A stretch of DNA of 64,000 nucleotides from Candidatus Lachnoclostridium avicola (GCA_019114465.1 DXFM01000026.1:1-64000); one strand, 5' to 3'. Counted from the stretch's first letter, positions 15,873 through 25,714 are shown. Program-made: numbers and translations. The notes: generated by a model not told the origin, from the letters alone.

Positions 15873-16745
15873 ATGAAGATCACAGCAGACAACTTTTTTA
15901 CCACATCGGACGGTGCTCATATTTATTTTGAAGACAGGGGGAAGGGAACGCCTATTATTATGGTTCCCGGATTTTTGTGCACTACAAAGTTTTTTGAAAA
16001 GAATGCAGAAGATCTGAGCCAGAAATTCCGGGTGATTACCATGGATCCTAGGGGGCAGGGATATTCCTCAAAAATGTGCGGGGGAAATACGCTGAAGAGA
16101 AACGCAACGGACATTAAAGAGCTGATCGACCATCTGAAGTTGGATCATGCAGTGCTTTTGGGATGGTCTCTGGCGTCCTCCGTCGCGGTGACCTATGCGG
16201 TGGATTTCGGTCAGTATCATCTGGATGGCCTAGCGCTGGTGGACGGATCTCTGTATCCTTTTTCTGGCGAAATCTGGAATCACCACAGGGGAAAGGACTA
16301 CAACGTGGAAAACTGGCTGAACACCTATCTGCCTCTGTACAGCGACCCGGAGACGTTCTATGAAAAATTTGTTCAGAGAATTTCCTGCCGGGGCGGGATG
16401 TCGGAGAATATGAAAGAATGGGTGAAGAGAGAATTTCGCAAAACTATGCCCTGGAGCGCTCTGGAGCTGCATTACGACTTCTGTCACACAGACAATGTGA
16501 GCCAACTGAAAAAGGTCACCGTTCCCGTGGCGATTTTTGGCGCAGAATCAGAAGCTTACGGGTTGGAGATGACGGAGACTTTTGCCGGGAAAGTAAAAGG
16601 ATACTGTGAAGTCCATAAGTTTTATGAAAGCGGCCATTTGATGTTTTTATACGAGGCGGACAAATTCAATCGCCGCCTGGCTGATTTTACCGTGAAGGCG
16701 AATGAACTGGTGCAGCGGGGAAAAAATGAGGGGAGGATTATATGA
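15873..16745 (+). CDS. Alpha/beta hydrolase
   Basis: Cytoplasmic esterase or lactonase candidate of 290 residues, without signal peptide. The oxyanion region is MVPGFLCTTKFF, the nucleophile elbow GWSLAS near residue 95 (Ala at the position often Gly), an acidic residue follows IFGAES, and the catalytic His is in YESGHLMF. It is the first gene of an operon with an anion transporter, a metallo-beta-lactamase-fold protein and a LysR regulator. Its stop overlaps the transporter start by four bases. A role in cleaving an imported ester or lactone is inferred from this context. Confidence 0.85.
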   Translation: MKITADNFFTTSDGAHIYFEDRGKGTPIIMVPGFLCTTKFFEKNAEDLSQKFRVITMDPRGQGYSSKMCGGNTLKRNATDIKELIDHLKLDHAVLLGWSLASSVAVTYAVDFGQYHLDGLALVDGSLYPFSGEIWNHHRGKDYNVENWLNTYLPLYSDPETFYEKFVQRISCRGGMSENMKEWVKREFRKTMPWSALELHYDFCHTDNVSQLKKVTVPVAIFGAESEAYGLEMTETFAGKVKGYCEVHKFYESGHLMFLYEADKFNRRLADFTVKANELVQRGKNEGRII

Positions 16746-18049
16746 ATCAGGCAATAATCGTGCTAATAATTATGGTTGTAATGATTGTTACGTTTTTTAC
16801 GGGATGGATTCCTATTGTGGCGGCGGCCATGGGAGTGCCACTTCTTCTGGAACTGACTGGAATTCTGACTTTTTCAGAAGCCTGGGCAGGCTTTTCAAAT
16901 TCCACGGTCATCAGTTTCATTCCGATTTTTACCATGGCGGCAGTACTGACAAAATCTAGTTTTATCTATCGCCTGAAATTGTGGGTGAAGAATCTTCAGA
17001 AAGGAAAAAACGGAAAATTTAAGGTATTGGCTGCTTTGGTGTTTGCCACTTTTCTGTTGACTACGTTTATGAATGCGGCCAGCGCAGTGGCGGTTATGGC
17101 GCCCATTATCGCAAGTGTGGCGGCGGAAGCAGGGCTTTCCAGAAAACAGACGCTAAAACTCTGCGGCGATGTGAGTAGCAACAGCATACTGGTGCTTCCC
17201 ATTGGATTAACATTGACTGCATATCTGACTTATAACGCATACCTGGAGGCTGGCGGTGCGGAAAGCTCGTATCTGTTCGGTATTATGGATCAAACCATTT
17301 TGAAGGCACCCATCTTTGTGGTGTGGCTGATTCTGATGATCGTATTCGGAAGGAGGTTTATAAAAGTAAATGACTCAGAGTTGGAAGATGGAAATGAGAG
17401 CGTGGTGAAGGAAAATGAGAAGGCGACTGTCCTCACAAAAGAGCTGGACCGTTTGGCTATAGGAATGTTCTTTGCCAGCATTGTGGTCATGGTGGCGGGC
17501 ACCCAGTTTTTTGGAATTCCCATCTATCTCACTTGTGGCGTTTTCGCTATTGCCAGCATTGCTATGAAGCTGATTACAGTCAATGAAGCCATCGCCTCCA
17601 TGTCCTGGGTGTCCATTGTAGTCATAGCAGGCACACTGCCGGTAGCCACAGCACTCAATAAAACGGGAGCGTCCGCTATCCTTGCAGATATTCTGAGCCG
17701 GATGGTGGGACAGACTAACAATGTCTATATTCTAGCGGCGATTTTCTTTCTGGTACCCTTTGTGTTGACACAGTTTATGAGCAACACGGCTTGTGCAGCG
17801 GTATTTTCACCTCTGGCGGTGACGGCGGGAGTGGCCATGGGAGTAGACCCCAGATTTCTGCTGGTGGCAAGTCAGCTGGGAGCCTACAGCGCATTTTTAA
17901 CGCCTATGTCCACAGCATGTGAGGCTATCACCTATGAAACGGGCCATTTCAAAATGGGAGAATTTGCGGTTTCCGGAATATTCTCCTCCGTCACTTGGTT
18001 TGTTCTATTTATGATCTGGTTCCCCATCTGTTCCAGATATTTCTTTTAA
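16742..18049 (+). CDS. Ion-transporter-superfamily anion/carboxylate permease (SLC13/CitM-like)
   Basis: Integral membrane protein of 435 residues with about 11 hydrophobic segments. Its two halves each carry a TTFMNAASAVAVMAP or TQFMSNTACAAVFSP motif, the paired SNT/MNA hairpins of the ion transporter superfamily. These contact sodium and carboxylate in DASS members. It is probably a secondary uptake carrier for a di- or monocarboxylate. It is translationally coupled to the hydrolase by ATGA overlap, and a hydrophilic loop near residues 215-235 separates the halves. Substrate unknown; an arsenite or sulfate carrier is less likely given the hydrolase neighbours. Confidence 0.85.
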   Translation: MNQAIIVLIIMVVMIVTFFTGWIPIVAAAMGVPLLLELTGILTFSEAWAGFSNSTVISFIPIFTMAAVLTKSSFIYRLKLWVKNLQKGKNGKFKVLAALVFATFLLTTFMNAASAVAVMAPIIASVAAEAGLSRKQTLKLCGDVSSNSILVLPIGLTLTAYLTYNAYLEAGGAESSYLFGIMDQTILKAPIFVVWLILMIVFGRRFIKVNDSELEDGNESVVKENEKATVLTKELDRLAIGMFFASIVVMVAGTQFFGIPIYLTCGVFAIASIAMKLITVNEAIASMSWVSIVVIAGTLPVATALNKTGASAILADILSRMVGQTNNVYILAAIFFLVPFVLTQFMSNTACAAVFSPLAVTAGVAMGVDPRFLLVASQLGAYSAFLTPMSTACEAITYETGHFKMGEFAVSGIFSSVTWFVLFMIWFPICSRYFF

Positions 18050-18070
18050 GTACAGGGAGGGTAATAGAAG

Positions 18071-18991
18071 ATGAAAGTGGAAGAATATAAAGGAAACTTC
18101 ACTGGGGATAGAGAAGAAAGGCTGTGCTTTCAATGGCATGGCGGAGCGTTTTACGAATTCCGGCTGCCTGGAGGCAGGACCCTGATTACAGATCCCTATC
18201 AGTATGGCTCAAAGAGAAATTATGTAACAGACAGCTCCAGGCAGGCCTGCGACGTCATTTCCGGATGCGATTATGTGCTCCTGACTCATACCCATTTTGA
18301 CCATGCTCAGGATCTGCCGGGAGTGGTGGAAAAGTATCCTCACTGTTTTGTGGTAGTGCCTGACGACGCCTATGTTTCGCTGATGATGGTTCATGGGTAT
18401 AATTCTTTCGTGTCCAATATCCAGCCAGTTGGAAGTTGTGACCGGCTGGAGTTTGAAGATATTGCCGTTGAGGGGTTTCGTGGGAAACATACCATATTAA
18501 GCCCCCAGGACCCGGTGCTGAAAGACAACCCGGAGATTTTTGCCTCTGGCATCCCTTATGAGAAGCAGGGGCGGTATCAAAATGAAGATGGAAGTTTTCA
18601 TATGCTGAGAGGACTGGCAGACATTGAGGGCGGAATGGCGTTTAGGAACTATAAAGTCACGCTAAACAATGGGATTTGCCTTTTCATATGGGGCGGAGAA
18701 TTGAAAAAAGACTTCAGAAAATACTGTTATAAGAATATGAAACCGGACATCCTGTTTGTGCAGTTGGCAGCCACCAATGTGGGCGGTGACAGACTTTATC
18801 CAAACATGGATGAGATAACGGAATTTATCGAGTATGTAAATCCCAGGATTGCGCTTCCCATCCATCAGGAAAATTTCCAGTGGGAGCAGCTGAAACAGAT
18901 GGAAACGCAGTGCAGGGAAAAATTGAAAAAAGATCAAAAAAACATTTGCTATTGGAATCCGGAACCTTCCCGCTGGTACGCTCTTTGTTAG
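18071..18991 (+). CDS. Metallo-beta-lactamase-fold hydrolase (UlaG-like)
   Basis: Soluble protein of 306 residues. The metal motif HTHFDHAQDL near residue 76 is the HxHxDH signature, with later candidate ligands GKHTILS and LPIHQENF near the end. The fold and length resemble L-ascorbate-6-phosphate lactonase UlaG and related phosphodiesterases. With an upstream alpha/beta hydrolase and anion permease it may open a lactone or cleave the imported compound. GGGAGG precedes ATG 18071. The gap to the LysR gene is 41 bp. Confidence 0.83.
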   Translation: MKVEEYKGNFTGDREERLCFQWHGGAFYEFRLPGGRTLITDPYQYGSKRNYVTDSSRQACDVISGCDYVLLTHTHFDHAQDLPGVVEKYPHCFVVVPDDAYVSLMMVHGYNSFVSNIQPVGSCDRLEFEDIAVEGFRGKHTILSPQDPVLKDNPEIFASGIPYEKQGRYQNEDGSFHMLRGLADIEGGMAFRNYKVTLNNGICLFIWGGELKKDFRKYCYKNMKPDILFVQLAATNVGGDRLYPNMDEITEFIEYVNPRIALPIHQENFQWEQLKQMETQCREKLKKDQKNICYWNPEPSRWYALC

Positions 18992-19032
18992 ATATGTTAT
19001 ACTGTGTAAAAACACAGAAAGAAGAGAAGATT

Positions 19033-19959
19033 ATGAATTTGAGGGAGTGGGAATATATCCTGATGATTGCTCAGGAGAAGAGTATTTCCAAAGCAGCAGA
19101 AAAACTGTACATGACACAGCCAGCTCTGAGTATCTTTCTCAGCCGACTGGAGGCGTCTCTGGGAACGGAATTATTTCGGCGGGAGAGCGGCGGGCTGAGC
19201 CTGACATATGCGGGGGAGCGGTATGTGGACATCGCCAGGCAGATGGTCAGCCTGAATCGAAAGTTCCAGCAGGAACTGTGTGAGATCAATGAGGAACGGC
19301 TGGGGCGGATCCACATTGGTACGTCTGCCCACATTGGCTCTATTGTGCTGCCGGAGGTGATCCCGGCATTCAATGAAAAATATCCTAATATAGAAGTGGC
19401 TATCACGGAGGGAAGTTCCAGAATGCTGGAAGATATGATAAGCCGGGGAGAGCTGGATGCGGCTTTGATGCATCTGCCCTTTCAAAACCTGACGGGAGCA
19501 GACTATGTGGAGATAAAAAAGGACCGCTATGTAATGGCTTTCTCCAAAAATCATCCCCTGACCAGCCGTGTCTATGAAAAGACAGGAGAAAAATACCCCT
19601 TCATTGATCCCAGGGAGGCGGCGGGGAAGCGCTTCATCCTGTCCTTTCCCTATCAGAGAGTCCGGCAGATTTCGGATATGATTCTGCAGAAGGCAGGGAT
19701 CGTGCCGGATATCCGGGTTACCACAAGCAGCGTGCAGACGGCGCTCCGGCTGGCAGGAGCCGGACTGGGAGTGACGTTCCTTCCGGAGAGCTATATCCAG
19801 CTGTTTCGGTGGGTGAGAGAGCCCTGTTTCTGCTATATGGAAGAAGAGTGGGGCGCGTGGTGGACCTTTGTGATTGCTCGTCCGGGGAAAGTACCGGCAT
19901 CGGGGCCGGTGAAGGAATTTATCCGGATCGCCGAAGATATTTTTAAGAGTGAAACATAG
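19033..19959 (+). CDS. LysR-family regulator
   Basis: Regulator of 308 residues with an N-terminal helix-turn-helix (SISKAAEKLYMTQPALSIF near residues 18-36) and a periplasmic-binding-like effector domain from about 90. ATG at 19033 matches the conserved MNLREWEYIL opening; an upstream in-frame ATG lies inside the preceding gene. It probably activates its own operon in response to the transported carboxylate, perhaps through the dyad at 15788-15811. A terminator follows. Confidence 0.92.
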   Translation: MNLREWEYILMIAQEKSISKAAEKLYMTQPALSIFLSRLEASLGTELFRRESGGLSLTYAGERYVDIARQMVSLNRKFQQELCEINEERLGRIHIGTSAHIGSIVLPEVIPAFNEKYPNIEVAITEGSSRMLEDMISRGELDAALMHLPFQNLTGADYVEIKKDRYVMAFSKNHPLTSRVYEKTGEKYPFIDPREAAGKRFILSFPYQRVRQISDMILQKAGIVPDIRVTTSSVQTALRLAGAGLGVTFLPESYIQLFRWVREPCFCYMEEEWGAWWTFVIARPGKVPASGPVKEFIRIAEDIFKSET

Positions 19960-19970
19960 ATGGGAACAGA

Positions 19971-20026
19971 AAAGACCGCCGGTCCCGCAGATTTCTGCTG
20001 CGGGACTGGCGGTCTTTCGTTGTTTT
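19971..20026. terminator. Bidirectional terminator
   Basis: AAGACCGCC (from 19972) pairs with GGCGGTCTT (ending 20016), with an inner GTCCCGCAG/CTGCGGGAC region and T-rich flanks on both strands. It serves the LysR gene and the convergent ABC exporter. Confidence 0.92.
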
Positions 20027-20042
20027 TGTGGGAAACCAGCCC

Positions 20043-21956
20043 TTAGTCCAGCTCCAGAGCTCCCGTGTACAGCTGATAGTAGGTACCTTTCAGCTTGATC
20101 AGATCCTCGTGGGTACCGCGCTCAATAATGCGGCCGTGGTCGAGAACCATGATGGCGTTGGCGTTCTGTACCGTTGACAGACGGTGGGCGATGACGAAAG
20201 TGGTACGTCCCCGCATCAGGGCGTCCATACCGCGCTGTACAATGGCCTCCGTATGGGTGTCGATGGAACTGGTAGCCTCGTCCATGATCATTACCGGCGG
20301 GTCGGCTACAGCCGCTCTGGCGATGGCAAGAAGCTGACGCTGGCCCTGGCTCAAGTTGGCGCCGTTTCCGGTCAGCATGGTGTTGTAGCCGTCAGGCAGC
20401 CGGCGGATAAAGTCGTCCGCGCCTGCCAGTCTGGCAGCTCCGATACACTCCTCGTCGGAGGCGTCCAGGTTGCCGTAGCGGATGTTCTCCATAACTGTTC
20501 CGGTGAACAGGTTGGTATCCTGAAGCACGATGCCCAGACTGTGGCGGAGATCCGCTTTCTTGATCTTGTTGATGTTGATGCCGTCGTAGCGGATCTTTCC
20601 GTCGGCGATATCGTAAAAACGGTTGATCAGGTTGGTGATGGTGGTCTTTCCGGCACCGGTGGAGCCTACAAAGGCCACTTTCTGGCCCGGTTTCGCGTAC
20701 AGGCTGATGTCGTGCAGCACCGTCTTCCCAGGCACATAGGCAAAGTCCACATCGAAGAAGCGTACATCGCCCTCCAGACGGGTGTAGGTCACAGTGCCGT
20801 CGTGATGGGGATGCTTCCAGGCCCACACGTTGGTGCGCTCGGGGCACTCTGTGATGGTTCCGTCTTCGTCCACGCGGGCATTGACCAGGGTAACGTATCC
20901 CTCATCGGTCTCGGGCTCCTCATCCAGCAGTACAAAGATCCGGTGAGCGCCTGCCAGACCCATGATCACCATGTTGATCTGGTTGGAAACCTGGCCGATG
21001 GCGCCGGCAAACTGCTTGGTCATATTTAAGAAAGGAACCACGATGCTGATGTTGAAAGCCATGCCGGAAATGCTCACGTTGGGAGCGCCGGACAGCAGCA
21101 GGAATCCGCCTACCAGGGCAACGACCACGTACATCACGTTTCCGATATTGCCCAGAAGCGGCATCAGGATGTTGGCGTAGCGGTTACCATTTCTGGCGTT
21201 CTCAAACAGCTCCTCGTTGACCTTGTCGAAGTCGGCCTTGGCGCCTTCCTCGTGGCAGAAGACCTTGATTACCTTCTGGCCGGTCATCATCTCTTCCATA
21301 AAGCCCTCCGCCTTCGCGATGGTGATCTGCTGGCGCAGGAAGAATTTAGAAGAGTGGCTGCTGACGTAGCGGGCCACAAAGGTCATGAGAACCACTCCGC
21401 AGACCACTACCAGAGCCAGCAGGATGCTGTAGTACATCATGATGCAGAACACGCTGAGCAGAGTCACGCCGGAGATCATAATCTGAGGAAGGCTCTGGCT
21501 GATCATCTGACGGAGGGTGTCGATATCGTTGGTGTAGAAACTCATGATGTCGCCGTGGCTGTGGGTGTCAAAGTAACGGATGGGCAGGTCCTGCATATGA
21601 TCGAACATTTTCTGACGAAGTTTTGCGAGAGTGCCCTGGGTAATGTAAGCCATCAGCTGGGTATAGCAGACGTTCGCGATCAGGCTGATGATGTACATGG
21701 TGATCAGGATGGTCAGCAGGCTGAAAATTTTGCCGGAAGCCAGAGACCAGTCACCGGTCTGATAAGTGTCGTCCACAACGGAAATTACATTCTGCATGAA
21801 GATGGACGGCATGGAACTCACAATGGCGTTTACAAGAATGCAGCCCAGAGTGATGGGCAGCAGCACCGGGTAAAACTCAAATACAGTGCGGATCAGTCGG
21901 GGCAGCACGCCCTTGGGAGCGCGGCGTCCTCTCATGCTGTTGCTGTTATTCGGCAT
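20043..21956 (-). CDS. Heterodimeric ABC exporter subunit B
   Basis: Half-transporter of 637 residues: an ABC exporter membrane domain with six helices, then an ATPase domain with Walker A GSTGAGKTT, signature LSQGQRQLLAIARAA and Walker B VMIMDEATSSID. An insertion near residues 355-410 (WAWKHPHHDG) is typical of the larger LmrD/BmrD-like subunit. It pairs with the gene at 21946-23694. ATG 21956 has GGAGGTGA five bases upstream and overlaps the partner's end by 11 bp. Multidrug or lipid-like export is likely. A MarR regulator at the head of the operon agrees with drug efflux. Confidence 0.93.
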   Translation of the reverse strand: MPNNSNSMRGRRAPKGVLPRLIRTVFEFYPVLLPITLGCILVNAIVSSMPSIFMQNVISVVDDTYQTGDWSLASGKIFSLLTILITMYIISLIANVCYTQLMAYITQGTLAKLRQKMFDHMQDLPIRYFDTHSHGDIMSFYTNDIDTLRQMISQSLPQIMISGVTLLSVFCIMMYYSILLALVVVCGVVLMTFVARYVSSHSSKFFLRQQITIAKAEGFMEEMMTGQKVIKVFCHEEGAKADFDKVNEELFENARNGNRYANILMPLLGNIGNVMYVVVALVGGFLLLSGAPNVSISGMAFNISIVVPFLNMTKQFAGAIGQVSNQINMVIMGLAGAHRIFVLLDEEPETDEGYVTLVNARVDEDGTITECPERTNVWAWKHPHHDGTVTYTRLEGDVRFFDVDFAYVPGKTVLHDISLYAKPGQKVAFVGSTGAGKTTITNLINRFYDIADGKIRYDGININKIKKADLRHSLGIVLQDTNLFTGTVMENIRYGNLDASDEECIGAARLAGADDFIRRLPDGYNTMLTGNGANLSQGQRQLLAIARAAVADPPVMIMDEATSSIDTHTEAIVQRGMDALMRGRTTFVIAHRLSTVQNANAIMVLDHGRIIERGTHEDLIKLKGTYYQLYTGALELD

Positions 21957-23694
21957 TGTTGTCACCTCCTGCACGGTTCTGAGATGTATAGATTTCGCGG
22001 TATACATCGTTGGATGCCATCAGTTCGTCATGGTTGCCGATGGCGCTGATACGTCCGCCTTCCATGAGGATAATGCGGTCCGCATCCTGGACGCTGGCCA
22101 CACGCTGAGCGATGATGATCTTCGTGGTTTCCGGAATAAATTCCCGGAAGCCCTGCCGGATCAGTGCGTCGGTGCGGGTGTCCACGGCGCTGGTGGAGTC
22201 ATCCAGAATCAGGATCTTGGGTTTCTTCAAAAGGGCTCTGGCAATACACAGACGCTGCTTCTGTCCGCCGGATACGTTGGAACCGCCCTGCTCGATCCAG
22301 GTGTCGTACTTATCCGGGAACTGCTGGATGAATTCGTCTGCCTGTGCCAGACGGCAGGCCTCCTCCATCTCCTCGTCCGTAGCGTCCGGGTTGCCCCAGC
22401 GCAGGTTGTCCTTGATGGTGCCGGAGAAGAGCACGTTCTTCTGAAGAACCACGGCCACCTGGTTTCTCAGGGTTTCCAGATCGTACTTGCGCACGTCAAC
22501 GCCGCCCACTTTTACGCTTCCCTCGGTCACATCGTACAGACGGGGGATCAGCTGGATCAGGGAGGACTTGGAAGAACCGGTTCCGCCCAGGATTCCGATG
22601 ACCTCTCCGGACTTGATGTGGAGGTTGATATCGGCCAGAGCCATGCGCTCGGCTCTCTTGGAATACTTGAAGCTCACGTTTTCAAAGTCCACAGAACCGT
22701 CTTTCACTTCGGTGATGGCGTTCTCTGGGCTGGTCAGGGTGCTCTCCTCGCTGAGCACTTCCACAATACGCTCGGCAGACTCTGCGGACATGGTGATCAT
22801 TACGAATACCATGGAGAGCATCATCAGGCTCATGAGGATCTGGAAGCTGTAGGTCAGCATGGCGGACATCTGTCCCACGTTGATATCCAGGCCTCTGCCG
22901 GTGATAACGGCATAGGAGCCGTAGGACAGCACGAATACCATACCGGAGTAAACGCAGAACTGCATCATCGGGCTGTTGATGGCCATGATGCGCTCGGCGC
23001 GGGTGAAGTCCTTCCGGATGTTTTCAGCGGCTGCTCCGAATTTCTTCTTCTCATAATCTTCACGCACATAGGATTTTACCACGCGCATGGCCTGTACGTT
23101 TTCCTGGATGGAATCGTTCAGGGCGTCGTACTTGCGGAACACCCGGCGGAAGATGGGGGTGGCTGCCCGGATCACCAGGGCCAGGCCGATGCCTAAGATC
23201 GGGATGGTGAACAGGAAGATCATGGCCAGCCGTCCTCCCATGATGAAGCCCATGGCGAAGGAGAAGATCAGCATCAGCGGTCCCCGGATAGCCACACGGA
23301 TGATCATCATGTAGGACATCTGCACGTTCACAATGTCGGTGGTCAGACGGGTTACCAGACTGGAAACTGAAAATTTGTCAATGTTTTCAAATGAATAGTC
23401 CTGAATCTTGTAAAACATGTCCCTGCGCAGGTTTTTGGCAAAACCGGTGGACGCAGTGGCACAGGTGGAACCGGCAGCGGCTCCGAAGATCAGGGAGACA
23501 ACGGACATGACGATCAGGATTGCTCCGTACATGGCGATCACGTCCATGGTGCAGCCAGCCTGCATCTGATTCACAAGCTGTGCAATTACGAAAGGAATCG
23601 CGCATTCCAGAATAACCTCCACCATAACCAGGAGAGGCGTCATGATCGAAGCTTTTTTGTATTCGCCAATGCTTCGGGCCAAGACTTTAATCAT
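21946..23694 (-). CDS. Heterodimeric ABC exporter subunit A
   Basis: Half-transporter of 582 residues with six membrane helices and an ATPase domain: Walker A GGTGSSKSS, signature NVSGGQKQRLCIARALL, Walker B ILILDDSTSAVD. The Asp after Walker B in place of the catalytic Glu marks the degenerate site of heterodimeric exporters such as LmrCD and TM287/288. GGAGGAAT precedes ATG 23694. It lies 97 bp downstream of the MarR gene and is probably co-transcribed with it. Confidence 0.94.
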   Translation of the reverse strand: MIKVLARSIGEYKKASIMTPLLVMVEVILECAIPFVIAQLVNQMQAGCTMDVIAMYGAILIVMSVVSLIFGAAAGSTCATASTGFAKNLRRDMFYKIQDYSFENIDKFSVSSLVTRLTTDIVNVQMSYMMIIRVAIRGPLMLIFSFAMGFIMGGRLAMIFLFTIPILGIGLALVIRAATPIFRRVFRKYDALNDSIQENVQAMRVVKSYVREDYEKKKFGAAAENIRKDFTRAERIMAINSPMMQFCVYSGMVFVLSYGSYAVITGRGLDINVGQMSAMLTYSFQILMSLMMLSMVFVMITMSAESAERIVEVLSEESTLTSPENAITEVKDGSVDFENVSFKYSKRAERMALADINLHIKSGEVIGILGGTGSSKSSLIQLIPRLYDVTEGSVKVGGVDVRKYDLETLRNQVAVVLQKNVLFSGTIKDNLRWGNPDATDEEMEEACRLAQADEFIQQFPDKYDTWIEQGGSNVSGGQKQRLCIARALLKKPKILILDDSTSAVDTRTDALIRQGFREFIPETTKIIIAQRVASVQDADRIILMEGGRISAIGNHDELMASNDVYREIYTSQNRAGGDNNAE

Positions 23695-23791
23695 TGGTGT
23701 TATTCCTCCATTTCTGTTTCTGTGTTGTTTCTAGCTTTTCTGCTTTTTTTCGCGGCGGCAGAGGCCGCAATTTTGTTCTGTTTCGAACTGT

Positions 23792-24268
23792 TCAAGGGTT
23801 GGTATGTACCTCGTCGAATGAACGGTCTGCATCTTCACTGTTCCAGTCGTTCAGATTGCGAAGCATCTGAGCAGCCGTCTCTTTGAACAGCTGTACCTGA
23901 CCGTCGGATAGTCCGCGGGTCAGCATTCGGTCCGTCTCCTTCAGACCGGCCAGCACCTGCGCATCCAGTTCCACGGCATGCTGGGTAGGTACCAGACTTT
24001 TCAGTCTCGCGTCGTTTGGGTAGCTTTCCCTTCGAATAATACCGTTTTTTTCCAGCTGCTGCAAAATACCGGTGGCGGTGGAACGGCTCAGGCCGAACAC
24101 ATTTTCAATATCCCGCTGAAAGACGGGTCCTTCCTGGCAGTGTACCAGGATATAATAAATGACCCGGCTCTGAACGGCAGTGATGCCCAAATCCTGCATC
24201 ATGGCGTTCAGCCGTGCTTTGACTTTGTGCGACAGCAGATTAATCCATGCGCCGCAGTCCTTTTCCAA
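23792..24268 (-). CDS. MarR-family regulator
   Basis: Winged-helix repressor of 158 residues: ITAVQSRVIYYIL, the recognition region GLSRSTATGILQQLEKNGII, and the wing YPNDARLKSLVPT. It heads the minus-strand unit with the ABC exporter and is likely its repressor. The start is TTG at 24268, eight bases after AAAGGGGGTG; no closer ATG exists. A TTTGT-N6-ACAAA dyad at the promoter may be the operator. Confidence 0.9.
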   Translation of the reverse strand: MEKDCGAWINLLSHKVKARLNAMMQDLGITAVQSRVIYYILVHCQEGPVFQRDIENVFGLSRSTATGILQQLEKNGIIRRESYPNDARLKSLVPTQHAVELDAQVLAGLKETDRMLTRGLSDGQVQLFKETAAQMLRNLNDWNSEDADRSFDEVHTNP

Positions 24269-24298
24269 CTCGATTACACCCCCTTTGACACCGATTTA

Positions 24299-24347
24299 TT
24301 TGTTCGGACACAAACAGTATAGTATATTATTTTATAAGGATTGTCAA
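24299..24347 (-). promoter_or_regulatory. Promoter and likely operator of the MarR/ABC exporter operon
   Basis: On the minus strand, TTGACA (24347-24342), a 17-base spacer and TACTAT (24324-24319). Around the predicted start, TTTGT and ACAAA (24299-24314) form a dyad with a six-base centre, well placed for repression by the MarR protein. Confidence 0.75.
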
Positions 24348-24379
24348 GAAGCAGAAGCTGTCCGGTTTTGTCTTTGTTC

Positions 24380-24408
24380 TTGAATTGTCAAAAGTGTTCA
24401 TATATAAT
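24380..24408 (+). promoter_or_regulatory. Promoter of the MFS gene
   Basis: TTGAAT (24380-24385), a 17-base spacer and TATAAT (24403-24408), about 75 bases before the MFS start and back to back with the MarR promoter. Confidence 0.75.
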
Positions 24409-24481
24409 AAATAATATTTTTTTGGACAAAATATCTACCCGGTTTTTACGGCGGGAAGAGGGAAGAAAGGACAGAAGAGGC

Positions 24482-25684
24482 ATGAAGTACAGAACCAGAT
24501 TTACAGCATTTTTTTTCACCATGATTATTTTTGATCTCGCGGCGAATTTTGCCCACCCGGTGACGCCCACGGTCATTCAGGATTTGAATCTCCATGATTA
24601 TATGTTCGGCGTAGCCCTGGCGGCCATGATGTTTACCAACTTTCTGCTGTCTCCGTTCTGGGGAAAAATCAATAATTACATTTCCTCCCGAACCTCCCTT
24701 CTGATCTGCTGCTGCGGCTACGGCGTGGCCCAGCTGTGGTTCGCCTATTCCACCACAGAGCTGATGATTATTCTGGCCAGAATGTTTGCCGGCCTGTTCA
24801 CCGGCGGCATCTTTGTCAGCTTTCTCACCTATGTGGTGAACGTGGCCCGGCCGGAAGACCAGGGAAAATTTCTCACCTATACGGCGACCATCAAAAGCGT
24901 GGCCAGCGCTTTCGGGTACATGATCGGGGGATTCCTGGGGGAGATTTCCGTGCGCCTGTCTTTTCTGGCCCAGGCCGCCACGCTGATCGCTGTGGCTTTC
25001 CTGTTTTTTGTCATCTGCCAGCCGGACAGCAGTACCAGTCTGAGAGAAGTATCGCCGAAGCAGCTCGCAAAAGAGGCCAACCCCTTTCAGGCATTCATCG
25101 ACAGCCGTCATTTTATGAGCATGGCCTTTGTATTCCTGTTTGCGGTGAATATTCTGACCAATTTCGGCAACACCGGCTTTGACCAGGCTTTCAACTACTA
25201 TCTGAAAGACGCCCTGGGGCTGACCTCCTCCTACAACGGGATTGTCAAGGCCCTGGTGGGTCTGATCTCCTTTGCAGCCAATATGACTCTGTGCCTCTGG
25301 ATCATCAACCGGACGAAAGTGCGCCGGTCCCTGGTGGTCATCGTGCTGGTGTGCACCCTGTCCGCCCTGGGAGTTACGGTATTTTCCAACATTGTACTGT
25401 TTATCGCCTTCAGCGTTCTGGTGTACGCCGGATACTCTGTGAGCGTTCCCGTCCTTCAGAGCATGGTGGCCGGCCGGGCGACTCCGGCCCAGAAAAACCT
25501 GGTGATGGGATTCTTCAACGCCACCCAGTCCCTGGGCAGCATCGCCGGCTCCCTCACAGCAGGTTTTATCTATTCCCTTCATGCGAAGGTTCCCTTCGCC
25601 TGCACGGCAGTGATCTATGCTCTGGGCACCCTGGCGGCCCTGGGATATGTGAGGCTGGGGAAGAGAGCGGGAAAGGCGGCCTGA
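24482..25684 (+). CDS. MFS transporter
   Basis: Permease of 400 residues with about 12 hydrophobic segments in two halves. The first inter-helix loop has a modified MFS signature (GKINNYISSRTSLLI). The overall look is of a drug or metabolite:H+ antiporter. ATG 24482 starts MKYRTRFTAFFF; earlier in-frame codons overlap the promoter. It diverges from the MarR/ABC exporter operon, so the MarR protein could control both. Substrate unknown. Confidence 0.87.
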   Translation: MKYRTRFTAFFFTMIIFDLAANFAHPVTPTVIQDLNLHDYMFGVALAAMMFTNFLLSPFWGKINNYISSRTSLLICCCGYGVAQLWFAYSTTELMIILARMFAGLFTGGIFVSFLTYVVNVARPEDQGKFLTYTATIKSVASAFGYMIGGFLGEISVRLSFLAQAATLIAVAFLFFVICQPDSSTSLREVSPKQLAKEANPFQAFIDSRHFMSMAFVFLFAVNILTNFGNTGFDQAFNYYLKDALGLTSSYNGIVKALVGLISFAANMTLCLWIINRTKVRRSLVVIVLVCTLSALGVTVFSNIVLFIAFSVLVYAGYSVSVPVLQSMVAGRATPAQKNLVMGFFNATQSLGSIAGSLTAGFIYSLHAKVPFACTAVIYALGTLAALGYVRLGKRAGKAA

Positions 25685-25714
25685 CGGGAAAACAGAAAAA
25701 ATTTCCCCAGATAC

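Noticed and set aside
21886-23196. Plus-strand frame of 436 codons opposite the ABC exporter genes
   Set aside because: His/Gly/Asp-rich composition typical of the shadow of a coding strand; both ABC subunits on the other strand are intact.
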